DNA of 11,315 nucleotides. Source: Granulosicoccaceae bacterium. GTDB taxonomy: Bacteria; Pseudomonadota; Gammaproteobacteria; Granulosicoccales; Granulosicoccaceae. Under the pieces are notes generated by a model. That model was not told where the DNA came from, did not search any database, and saw only the letters and a list, made by a program, of their open reading frames with translations. This document shows, piece by piece, positions 1 through 5,941 of the stretch (position 1 is its first letter; each line of letters starts with the position of its first letter). A program made the position numbers and the translations under genes. The DNA is taken from positions 1 to 11,315 of the forward strand of contig JALZUX010000108.1 of the NCBI GenBank assembly GCA_023301405.1, given 5' to 3'.

Positions 1-177
1 AAGCTGCTAAGTGATAGAGTGCCGTGGTATGTGCGCTTGCCGTAGTGCGACCCCTGACAGCGGGCCAAGGTGTATTTTTTGGTCGCTGGTATGTGGGTGC
101 TTCATGCTTCAGATAGCTGTTTCCCGATATATTTTTTGGTATGGCTTAGATGGGTTGAAGGCGAAAGTTTGGCGTTG
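1..177. other. Window edge, no gene recognised
   Basis: No convincing gene is visible. On the plus strand, frame 1 is open from the window edge to a TAG at 43-45 and could be the last 14 codons of a gene that lies mostly outside, but nothing identifies it. A 68-codon frame at 11-217 overlaps the end of the transporter gene and has Cys- and Trp-rich composition unlike a real protein. Short imperfect direct repeats are present: GGTATGTG occurs at about 26-33 and 88-95, and TATTTTTTGGT at about 72-82 and 129-139. No clear terminator for the minus-strand transporter was found here. Confidence 0.4.
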
Positions 178-816
178 TTACTTGAGTAGATGGCTTATAG
201 ATTTTCCTAGAAGATAAGCACCCAAGGCGAATAGCATTGTCGACGACAAATAATTTAGGAAGTTTGCGTTTTTTGAGTGCAATGCCTTTTTTGTATATCC
301 AGAGAATATTGCAAACGAAATTTTTGTTATAAACCCAATGAGCATGTAAGAAAATGCCAGTAACAAGAAAGCTGCGTTATAAGGCTTCCCCTCAATATCT
401 TGCGGAATGAATGTTGGAATAAAGGCTGTGTAAAACAAAATGTCTTTTGGATTTAAAATACTGGTGATGACGGCATGTTTAAATAAATTTTTGTGACTTT
501 CTTTTTTTAATTTTTGATCATCTAAATTTATACTAGCTCCTCGAGGCCATATTTTACTTGATAAATAAATAACGTATAAAGCACCGATTGTCTGGATGAC
601 TTTAATCGCATTAGGGTACACCTCTAGTAGGGAAGAGAGGCCGAAGGCGGCGATTAATATTGCTATGATAGATCCTGTATTGATCCCCAGTGTAGATATA
701 ATGCCCGCTTTGGCGCCGTATCTTAAGCTGTAGGAAACAACATAGATAACACTGGGCCCGGGTGTGATTGCAATCACTAGTGAAAGAACAAAAAAGCTAA
801 GGAGTTCAATGTTCAT
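178..816 (-). CDS. LysE/RhtB family amino acid exporter
   Basis: A 212-residue inner-membrane protein, the usual length for the LysE/RhtB exporters that move amino acids or derivatives such as homoserine, threonine or lysine out of the cell. The N-terminus carries the family hallmark Thr-Pro-Gly-Pro at residues 18-21, directly after the first hydrophobic helix. About six hydrophobic segments follow, at roughly 1-28, 38-60, 70-86, 112-135, 145-172 and 190-208, with a charged loop at about 90-110 between the two halves. The substrate cannot be read from sequence. The ATG at 816 gives the full family N-terminus, although no good ribosome binding site precedes it. The gene is clearly AT-richer than its neighbours: sampled 60-base lines are about one third G+C or less, against nearly half in the next gene. 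This suggests acquisition by transfer. The family is clear; the subfamily is not. Confidence 0.88.
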   Translation of the reverse strand: MNIELLSFFVLSLVIAITPGPSVIYVVSYSLRYGAKAGIISTLGINTGSIIAILIAAFGLSSLLEVYPNAIKVIQTIGALYVIYLSSKIWPRGASINLDDQKLKKESHKNLFKHAVITSILNPKDILFYTAFIPTFIPQDIEGKPYNAAFLLLAFSYMLIGFITKISFAIFSGYTKKALHSKNANFLNYLSSTMLFALGAYLLGKSISHLLK

Positions 817-892
817 AAACGGTTGTATTTATTAGGTCGCAACCCAGCTTTAACAGTGAGTTCACGTAAAACTTGCCAGAGTATTGTTGTGA

Positions 893-1258
893 TTATAATT
901 CCGTATATTTTGCAGATGTGCCTCGGGATTTAGATACCGGGTATTTTAAATCGTTGGCGATAATTTTGTTGGCTGCGGCGCGCTGAAGGTCAATGCCAGC
1001 GCGCTCTGCAATCAGTAGTAAATACAGTAGTACATCGGCGCACTCTTCCTGTAGTCGTTGATTCATCGCTTCGGTGGTTGCTTCGTCCTCAAAGTTATTT
1101 TCCGGCTTCCATTGCGACAGTTCCAGTAGTTCGCTGGCTTCAAGGTTCAGAGAGAGAATCAGGTCTTTTAATGAGTGGAACTGACGCCAGTCCCGGGCGT
1201 CGCGAAATTCAATGAGTTGCGTGGTAAGTTCATCAAGGGTAGGACGGTCTTGGTTCAT
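893..1258 (-). CDS. MazG-like nucleotide pyrophosphohydrolase
   Basis: A 121-residue single-domain member of the all-alpha NTP pyrophosphatase superfamily (MazG / dCTP pyrophosphatase 1 type). Enzymes of this kind hydrolyse non-canonical or excess (d)NTPs to NMP and pyrophosphate and so clean the nucleotide pool. The metal-binding pattern is visible: E40xxE43 in the helix reading EASELLE, then E72 and D75 in EECADVLLYL. The C-terminal part has the usual NK at 97-98 and KYPV at 105-108. Length and motif order fit the short housecleaning enzymes rather than two-domain E. coli MazG. It lies 77 bp downstream of the transporter start on the same strand and diverges from the CpdA-like gene across 144 bp. 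The exact nucleotide substrate is not determined. Confidence 0.88.
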   Translation of the reverse strand: MNQDRPTLDELTTQLIEFRDARDWRQFHSLKDLILSLNLEASELLELSQWKPENNFEDEATTEAMNQRLQEECADVLLYLLLIAERAGIDLQRAAANKIIANDLKYPVSKSRGTSAKYTEL

Positions 1259-1402
1259 AGTGATTTACTGGTCCACAATCTGCGTGATAGGCTTGCTGAT
1301 TTCTTAAAGTGTGACGCAACAATTGCTAGCAAATAGGTTGCGGCCGGTGTGTCATGGCGTAGTTGTCAGGCTAACACTAGCGTTCTGAAGGGTCACCAGT
1401 AA

Positions 1403-2107
1403 ATGCGTATTATACAGATTACCGATAGTCATATTTCGATTCACAATCCGCAACGCACTGTTGATCTGGAAAATTGCATTCGAGCCGTAAATGCAGTGAC
1501 GCCGAAGCCGGATCTGGTGGTGCACACTGGTGATATTGCTCATGATGGACTGACTGTTGAGTATGAGACTGCCAAGAGCTTGCTAAGTCAGTTGTCTTCC
1601 CCCTATGTTGTGTTGGCTGGCAATCGCGATAATCGTGAACACCTGATGCAGGTATTTGCGGACTGCATCAATGTGGATTCCGACAGTAAGTTTTTGCAGT
1701 ACGTCGTCGATTCCTATTCAGCTAGGTTGATTGTTATCGATACGGTTGGACAAGCCAGTAAAGGTACGCTGTGCGAGGTGCGCCTGAAACATATTGACGC
1801 CATGCTTGCTGCTGATGCCGAAAAGCCAGTGATCGTCTTTATGCACCACACACCGTTTGAAGCGACAGAGATTCCTGATCCGTTTCAGTTCGAGGATTGG
1901 ACTGACGTAGACAAGCTGCTACAGATATTTAAGAATTATTCTCAAATTCAAGCTGTTTATTGTGGGCATATTCACCGAAACGTTGAGGCAGAAGTGGCGG
2001 GGCTGTCAGTCAGCGCGTTATCGTGCTTGGCCTGTGACTTGCGCAAGGGTGAGTTGAGTAAAGAGGATGCTGAGAGGCCGATGTTTAAGGTAATTGACTT
2101 GCCCTGA
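1403..2107 (+). CDS. CpdA/Icc-like class III phosphodiesterase, metallophosphoesterase fold
   Basis: A soluble 234-residue calcineurin-like phosphoesterase that resembles the CpdA (Icc) group, some of whose members hydrolyse 3',5'-cAMP. The two-metal motifs appear in order: D8-x-H10, G43-D44, G73-N74, H148-H149 before Thr-Pro, and G188-H189-x-H191. These are the expected ligands for a dinuclear Fe/Mn site. The third motif reads Gly-Asn-Arg-Asp (R75), whereas most family members have Gly-Asn-His-Asp/Glu with the His aiding catalysis. The enzyme may therefore act on another phosphodiester, or belong to a known variant branch. GAAGGG about ten bases before the ATG supports the start. No signal peptide is present, so it is cytoplasmic. 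It converges on the second metallophosphoesterase with a 62-bp gap. The gene name is withheld because the substrate is uncertain. Confidence 0.85.
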   Translation: MRIIQITDSHISIHNPQRTVDLENCIRAVNAVTPKPDLVVHTGDIAHDGLTVEYETAKSLLSQLSSPYVVLAGNRDNREHLMQVFADCINVDSDSKFLQYVVDSYSARLIVIDTVGQASKGTLCEVRLKHIDAMLAADAEKPVIVFMHHTPFEATEIPDPFQFEDWTDVDKLLQIFKNYSQIQAVYCGHIHRNVEAEVAGLSVSALSCLACDLRKGELSKEDAERPMFKVIDLP

Positions 2108-2169
2108 CTGGGTTAGCCACGCCACTATTTGCATTGGTTGGTCTTGTCAGTTTGTACCTTTAAAAAATG

Positions 2170-3183
2170 CTACTCATTGGTGGCGGGTTTCAGATCAATG
2201 ACAGTCATTTCGCAGCGTGTGCCGAACCTGAGTATTGGTCCCCAGGTGCCAGCGCCCGGAGACACATAGAGGTGTTGGTTATCTTTAACAAAGTGACCTA
2301 CCATCTGTGGAAATTGCTTCTTGACCAAGAGGCCAAAAGGCCAGATTTGGCCAGCGTGGGTGTGGCCACAAAGCATTAGGTCAATACCGTTATCGCATGC
2401 GGCTTGCCATCCGTCTGGTTTATGGTAAAGCAGTACGGTAAATTCCTGTGTGTTAACACCTATGTCGGGTAGTACTTTGGCTACTTGCTGAGGTTCGTCG
2501 GCGTCGTCGATACCGATGAGGTTAATTTCTTTATATTTTTCGGTGGTATTGCGTAATACAGTAGTTTTATTATTCTCAATGGCTTTGATCGCCTGATCAA
2601 GATTCACATAGCGTTCGTGGTTGCCAAGGCACATCCATAGCGGGCAATTTGGTGCTGATAACGGAGTAAGGAACTTTTCATTTACAGCGCTTGAGTCGAG
2701 TAAATCCCCGGTAATTAGTATGGCATCCGGCTTATGTGACATGGCCTGGGCGACGCACTTTTGCACGAAGGCGCTACTGCGGCTACCGGCGTGAACATCG
2801 CTAATATGAACAAACCGATAGGATGATTTAATTTTTATACTTTGAATGGTGAGTGATTTATTGTGGATTCTATGAGCAGCAACTATTCCGTAAGCGCAGG
2901 CGATTATCCAAAGTAGTAGAGCAACGAGGCCACTTGTTGGGCCGTCGGTCATTAATCGTAGGGGCGCACAAATAGCTAAAACTGTTATCAGTACCGTAGT
3001 CCAGCCGACCAATTGTAGTGTTGGCCATTTCATGGCCAAGTTTGATGACTGAACTGAGTGCCACATCCATGCAGATAGCGGAATGGCAAATAATGTGCTG
3101 AACAGCAGTGCCATTGATACAGGGGTGTTGGTCAGCCATGCTGTTAATACTGCCAGTGGCATACAGACGATCACCCAAAGCAC
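2170..3183 (-). CDS. YaeI-like membrane-anchored metallophosphoesterase
   Basis: At least 337 residues. The first ~105 are hydrophobic and predict about four membrane helices (roughly 2-18, 22-41, 55-74, 85-103). A calcineurin-like phosphoesterase domain follows, with the complete motif set: D129-x-H131, G159-D160, G187-N188-H189-E190, H254 (YHKPD), and G273-H274-T275-H276 followed by Ala-Gly-Gln. The ending Gly-His-Thr-His-Ala-Gly-Gln is typical of the YaeI / UDP-2,3-diacylglucosamine hydrolase-like membrane phosphoesterases. The reaction is metal-dependent phosphodiester hydrolysis; the substrate is unknown and could be lipid-linked. Coordinates here use a GTG at 3183, which has no ribosome binding site. 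The same frame is open 12 codons further upstream to an ATC at 3219 that sits well spaced behind AAAGGA and gives a far better membrane-protein N-terminus, so the true protein may be 349 residues. Confidence 0.85.
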   Translation of the reverse strand: MLWVIVCMPLAVLTAWLTNTPVSMALLFSTLFAIPLSAWMWHSVQSSNLAMKWPTLQLVGWTTVLITVLAICAPLRLMTDGPTSGLVALLLWIIACAYGIVAAHRIHNKSLTIQSIKIKSSYRFVHISDVHAGSRSSAFVQKCVAQAMSHKPDAILITGDLLDSSAVNEKFLTPLSAPNCPLWMCLGNHERYVNLDQAIKAIENNKTTVLRNTTEKYKEINLIGIDDADEPQQVAKVLPDIGVNTQEFTVLLYHKPDGWQAACDNGIDLMLCGHTHAGQIWPFGLLVKKQFPQMVGHFVKDNQHLYVSPGAGTWGPILRFGTRCEMTVIDLKPATNE

Positions 3184-3216
3184 GATGGTGGAAATCGAAA
3201 GAAAGCGTAGAGATCT

Positions 3217-3233
3217 GATTGAGGCAGTCCTTT
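3217..3233 (-). promoter_or_regulatory. AAAGGA ribosome binding site in front of an ATC codon, possible real start of the YaeI-like gene
   Basis: On the minus strand AAAGGA (3233-3228) is followed by an 8-base spacer and then ATC AGA TCT at 3219, in frame with the YaeI-like protein. The frame is closed by TAA just before this site (3234-3232), and there is no ATG, GTG or TTG between the ribosome binding site and the GTG at 3183. The added residues begin with Arg-Ser-Leu-Arg and run into a hydrophobic stretch, as expected for an inner-membrane protein. Either a rare ATC start is used, or an ATG was lost by mutation or sequencing error. Confidence 0.5.
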
Positions 3234-3346
3234 AGATGCGCTTGTACTGGCTTAGCGTAATTTATAGGTTGACTTAAATGGTGTGCGGGTGTGCGAGGTT
3301 GCCGCATTATAGCAATGACTCGGTTGAGCTGGCGAATGTTATTTTG

Positions 3347-4063
3347 TCAGGCTTTTGTTTTGGTGCATTGTCGGTGGCTCCATGCAGACACCAGTAGCAG
3401 TAACAGCGGTAAGTCACATGTACCTGTACCGGAGAGGCTTAACGTTAAATCGTTAGATAGCAGAGAGCGGTTGTCGTGATGGCTGCTTTCTATGGATAAG
3501 CCTTGTAGGCAATAAGAGTCTGTGGGGCCGTAGCCAATCAATAATTTATGTGAGTTGGCATCGTATAATTCAATATATTGATCGTAGTAAACACGTGGGT
3601 AGCCTGAATCAAGATTGGTTTCGATCGTATAGGCATCATGGGTGCCTGAGCCTTGGACTATAAAGTTGCTGCTAACTGCATACTTTGTCCAGTTGTTATC
3701 TTGTAGGCTTAAATACAGTACTGCATAGAGCTGGAGCAATCAAAAGAGTGTCCACGTCAATAGTCATTGTGAAGCTAGAGTGGTGTCCGTCAAGGTCGTA
3801 GTCATTATTTAACTGAATACTTGTTTGCTTAATCCAGAAATTATCATTGTATGAATTAATCTGACGGTGCGCAGTGGATTGTCGAATTTGGTTTCTGGTG
3901 ATTGAGTCGGTGGCGATAGGAGCTGTGTGGTGATGAGTGGAGGTGCTAACGGACTCTGCAATTGTCACTTCTGCTCTTCGGCCTGTACCCCGGCAGTGTG
4001 AAGAAGAATGAGAGTGCCAATTACTATGGTATTCAGTTGGAAAGTGCTAACGGGTTTTCTGAT
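3347..4063 (-). pseudogene. Broken choice-of-anchor H family exported protein
   Basis: Three reading frames on the minus strand join into one recognisable protein. From about 4063 a signal peptide can be read (Arg-Lys, then a hydrophobic stretch, ending Val-Gln-Ala with Glu-Glu following). It hits TGA at 3967-3965, and the protein continues in another frame to about 3728, then in a third to TGA at 3347. The middle part carries Asp-Tyr-Asp-Leu-Asp-Gly and DVDT. The last part has LYAVLYLSLQ, SGYPRVYYD and IELYDA, signatures I recall for the choice-of-anchor H family of gammaproteobacterial secreted proteins. It ends with a short Leu-rich stretch and His-Arg, like a decayed membrane or sorting anchor. 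The expected start position reads ATC, not ATG. Two frame breaks plus a missing start mean it is a pseudogene, or that this stretch contains sequencing errors. The function of the family is not established. Confidence 0.72.
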
Positions 4064-4188
4064 AGCTTGGCTTTATAGGTTGGTTGGCACGAGGATTCTT
4101 TGGAATTTGTTTTCAACGTCGATACATCGGGTCTGCGCATAGGGTCACAGGGCCGCTGAATGAGCTCTGAATCGTGCATTCTGAGGGG

Positions 4189-4660
4189 CGTTTGGTTGGC
4201 TGGCTATGTGGTAGTTAGTGACCGTCTAGAAAGAGCACGCAGCGAGGGCGGGTCAGGTACGTGAGATTTTTTCGACTACATGTGGGCGCTTAGTTATTCA
4301 TAATTAACTTCATGTGGTCGGTTAAGGCTTGCGTGCACGGCTGGGCCGCAGTGTCGTTTGTTTCTGGACGGGCATAATTAGTGCGCGTTCAAAAAGAGCG
4401 TAGCGATATTGTTTTAAGAGCGTGAAATTTTGCCTACAACATGTTGGTGTTTATTTATTTATAAATAACCTTATATAATTCGCAAATGGCTGAGTGCTTG
4501 AGACGTCCACAATAGCGCTTGTTTCCAGGGGGGGGCGAAAACTAAAGTGCTGCGTTATCTCGAAGGTCTTCCAGGTCGCTGGTTTTCGAGTACCATAGCG
4601 AAGTGGTATTAATAATTAACCTAATTTACCTGCAATTAATTGAGTTGGATTGTTGCGGGC
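4189..4660. repeat. Degenerate ~160-bp tandem repeat, about three copies
   Basis: Copies start near 4189, 4355 and 4516. Landmarks recur in the same order. CGTTTG-, CGTTTGTTTCTGG- and CGCTTGTTTCCAGG-type starts lie at 4189, 4355 and 4516. TTAGTG-N-CGT follows in copies 1 and 2, with AAAGTGC-N-CGT in copy 3. AAGAGC lies at 4231 and 4394, followed by AGCGA. CGTGA-A/G-ATTTT and ACATGT follow. An AT-rich near-palindrome containing ATAATTAAC or ATAAATAAC lies at 4300, 4461 and 4612. Spacings are 166 and 161 for the first landmark, and 161 and 151 for the last. By eye, copies 1 and 2 agree at about 60 percent with small gaps; copy 3 has lost much of its middle. In copy 2 the AT-rich core contains the perfect palindrome TTATTTATAAATAA. 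No long reading frame is conserved, so these look like non-coding elements. Identity unknown. Confidence 0.6.
4559..4608 (+). promoter_or_regulatory. Two consecutive small hairpins upstream of nrtS
   Basis: The first is CTCGAA (4559-4564) pairing with TTCGAG (4585-4590), with an inner CCAG/CTGG stem at 4571-4582. The second follows at once: TACCA (4591-4595) pairs with TGGTA (4604-4608). If T4596 and G4603 form a wobble pair, the loop is the hexanucleotide AGCGAA. They end 76 bases before the nrtS ATG. No terminator-like stem with a T run follows, so a specific attenuation mechanism is not supported. Confidence 0.3.
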
Positions 4661-4684
4661 ATAGCTAACAGCGTAAATACCGGT

Positions 4685-4966
4685 ATGAAAATCAACGATT
4701 TTGGCGCTAATCCGACTTTCTGGTCTATTGCTAGAACCTCTGCTGTCAGACTTATGGCGCTGAAGATTGCTGCGATTGTGGGTACGATACTGTGCGTTAT
4801 AAATCACTTACCAGATTTTATGCACGACACGTTCGGCGTTGTAAATTTGCTGCAAATTGTACTAACTTACGCGGTGCCGTTTTGTGTATCCACCTATTCA
4901 TCGGTGAAAATGATTCGGCAATTTGGGCTTTCGCCCAATATAGAGCGCCGAGCACGGCGACAATGA
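4685..4966 (+). CDS. NrtS-like small nitrate/nitrite transporter
   Basis: A 93-residue protein with two membrane helices, roughly residues 26-43 and 52-74. It matches what I recall of the NrtS family of small nitrate/nitrite transport proteins: the pattern VGTILxxIN at 32-40 in the first helix, then LLQIVLTYAVPFCVSTYSSV in the second, where family members show Leu-Thr-Tyr-x-Val-Pro-Tyr. A basic C-terminal tail (Glu-Arg-Arg-Ala-Arg-Arg) faces the cytoplasm by the positive-inside rule. An in-frame TTG at 4640 would add 15 residues, but the ATG at 4685 gives the normal family length and is preferred; the ribosome binding site is weak for either. No nitrate reductase or Nas regulator lies in the window, so the gene stands alone here. 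The family call rests on motif memory, not on a search. Confidence 0.7.
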   Translation: MKINDFGANPTFWSIARTSAVRLMALKIAAIVGTILCVINHLPDFMHDTFGVVNLLQIVLTYAVPFCVSTYSSVKMIRQFGLSPNIERRARRQ

Positions 4967-4979
4967 AAGCAATCTACCC

Positions 4980-5099
4980 ATGGACGTAGATTTTCGGCAG
5001 GTATTCAGTGAAGTCATCGCCAATTACCTTGTTAAAGATGCGGGGCCGGTGTTTCCTGATCCTGATCAGCTATCCGAGTCTGTGCCTGGGCGTGTTTGA
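4980..5099 (+). CDS. Possible small hypothetical protein, 39 codons
   Basis: A short frame begins with ATG 13 bases after the nrtS stop and encodes 39 residues, starting MDVDFRQVF and ending at TGA. It is acidic in the middle (Pro-Asp-Pro-Asp-Gln) with no membrane helix and no family I recognise. The upstream sequence GAAAGC is only a weak ribosome binding site. It could be a real small gene cotranscribed with nrtS, a remnant of a longer gene, or chance. Confidence 0.2.
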   Translation: MDVDFRQVFSEVIANYLVKDAGPVFPDPDQLSESVPGRV

Positions 5100-5161
5100 A
5101 GTCTGCCATTTGTAAGGTCTTTGCGGAAAATGAAGTTCAGCATTTAGGTTAATATGTTCCT

Positions 5162-5893
5162 ATGAGATTAATTTCATGGAACATCAGGGCAGGGGGCGGT
5201 GTTCGCGCTGCCCGTATTGCGCAGGCAATAGTCGACCTTCGGCCCGATGTCGTGGCGCTTTCAGAGTTTCGCGGTACAGAGCCCAGTTTGCTAATTGCAG
5301 GGTTACTGTCTGATGCAGGCCTTACTTTTCAGCGAGCAACCATTGATCCATTGTTGCCGGCGGTAAATTCTCTATTGGTCGCGTCTCGCTGGCCATTGCG
5401 GGTATGCAGACTGCAGCGGGCTCCTGATAATAAACATCGCTGGCTGCACGTTAATGTTGCAGCGCCCGATCCGTTGGCCGTAATGGCGTTGCATATTCCA
5501 AATCGGGTGACGGGGGTTAAGTATCCTTTTATGAATTCTGTTGTGGATGTGGTGCGTGATTGGCGCGGGCCGCCGGCGGTTTTAATGGGAGATACTAATT
5601 CCGGTCGGGTCGGTATTGATGAAGAGTCTCCTGCATTTAATAGTATTGAAGATCGTTGGATAGCGACGCTTGGCGAGTTGAAGTGGCCGGATGCATTCCG
5701 GTTGATGCATCGTGATAAAAGGGAGTTTACCTGGTATTCGCCAAATGGTCGTAATGGCTTTCGACTGGATCAGATGTTTTTGCACCCTTCAATTGGTGCG
5801 AAGGTGGTGAAATTCGACCATCACTGGTTTGGTGCTACCCATGAGAGAAGGGAGGTGCTAAGCGATCACGCGGCCATGGTGATTGATTTTTGA
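5162..5893 (+). CDS. Endonuclease/exonuclease/phosphatase (EEP) family hydrolase
   Basis: A 243-residue protein with the complete EEP (DNase I-like) active-site order: Trp-Asn-Ile at 6-8 (N7), Ser-Glu-Phe at 34-36 (E35), H111 after Ala-Leu, Gly-Asp-Thr-Asn at 143-146, Arg-Leu-Asp-Gln at 201-204, and Ser-Asp-His at 234-236 near the C-terminus. These residues bind Mg and cleave phosphodiester bonds in DNA, RNA, phospholipid or inositol phosphate head groups, depending on the member. No signal peptide or extra domain is visible, so it is probably cytoplasmic. The size is near the minimum for the fold. The start ATG follows a weak AGG-containing stretch. It is followed by a strong stem-loop before the convergent sulfate genes. 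Substrate unknown. Confidence 0.85.
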   Translation: MRLISWNIRAGGGVRAARIAQAIVDLRPDVVALSEFRGTEPSLLIAGLLSDAGLTFQRATIDPLLPAVNSLLVASRWPLRVCRLQRAPDNKHRWLHVNVAAPDPLAVMALHIPNRVTGVKYPFMNSVVDVVRDWRGPPAVLMGDTNSGRVGIDEESPAFNSIEDRWIATLGELKWPDAFRLMHRDKREFTWYSPNGRNGFRLDQMFLHPSIGAKVVKFDHHWFGATHERREVLSDHAAMVIDF

Positions 5894-5904
5894 TGCTATG
5901 TGGT

Positions 5905-5929
5905 AAGAGGGCTGCTTAGCAGCCCTCTT
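5905..5929. terminator. Perfect 11-bp stem-loop between convergent genes
   Basis: AAGAGGGCTGC (5905-5915) and GCAGCCCTCTT (5919-5929) are exact reverse complements around a TTA loop. The element lies 12 bases after the EEP hydrolase stop and 13 bases before the end of cysNC, where a shared bidirectional terminator is expected. The T tract is short on both strands: the stem ends in TT on the plus strand and the flank is not T-rich. Termination may therefore be partial or Rho-assisted. Confidence 0.65.
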
Positions 5930-5941
5930 GGGTTGTGATGA

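Larger units (their letters stand above)
4064..4684. other. Long non-coding stretch upstream of nrtS
   Basis: No frame here resembles a protein on either strand. The first part (4064-4188) lies upstream of the broken exported-protein gene. On the minus strand it contains AACCTATAAA (about 4081-4072), a possible -10 element that is repeated upstream of the YaeI-like gene at about 3262-3253. From 4189 onward the DNA consists of about three degenerate tandem copies of a ~160-bp unit, described separately. A run of eight G lies at 4528-4535. Two small hairpins precede nrtS at 4559-4608. Confidence 0.6.

Noticed and set aside
1323..1332. TTGCTAGCAA palindrome between the divergent MazG-like and CpdA-like genes
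   Set aside because: Only ten bases, with no clear promoter around it; expected by chance at this length.
2870..3307. 145-codon minus-strand frame overlapping the start of the YaeI-like gene
   Set aside because: It overlaps the clear membrane protein in another frame and has no recognisable domain or ribosome binding site.
4084..4098. TGGCAC-N5-TTCT resembling a sigma-54 promoter
   Set aside because: The -12 element lacks the conserved GC, and the site is about 600 bases from the nearest plus-strand gene.
4189..4660. Tandem repeats as integron attC sites
   Set aside because: No RYYYAAC and GTTRRRY core pair was found at the ends of the units, the repeats are longer than usual attC sites, and no cassettes lie between them.
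4792..4989. 65-codon plus-strand frame overlapping nrtS
   Set aside because: It is an alternate frame of nrtS; the overlapping frame shows conserved membrane helices and this one does not.
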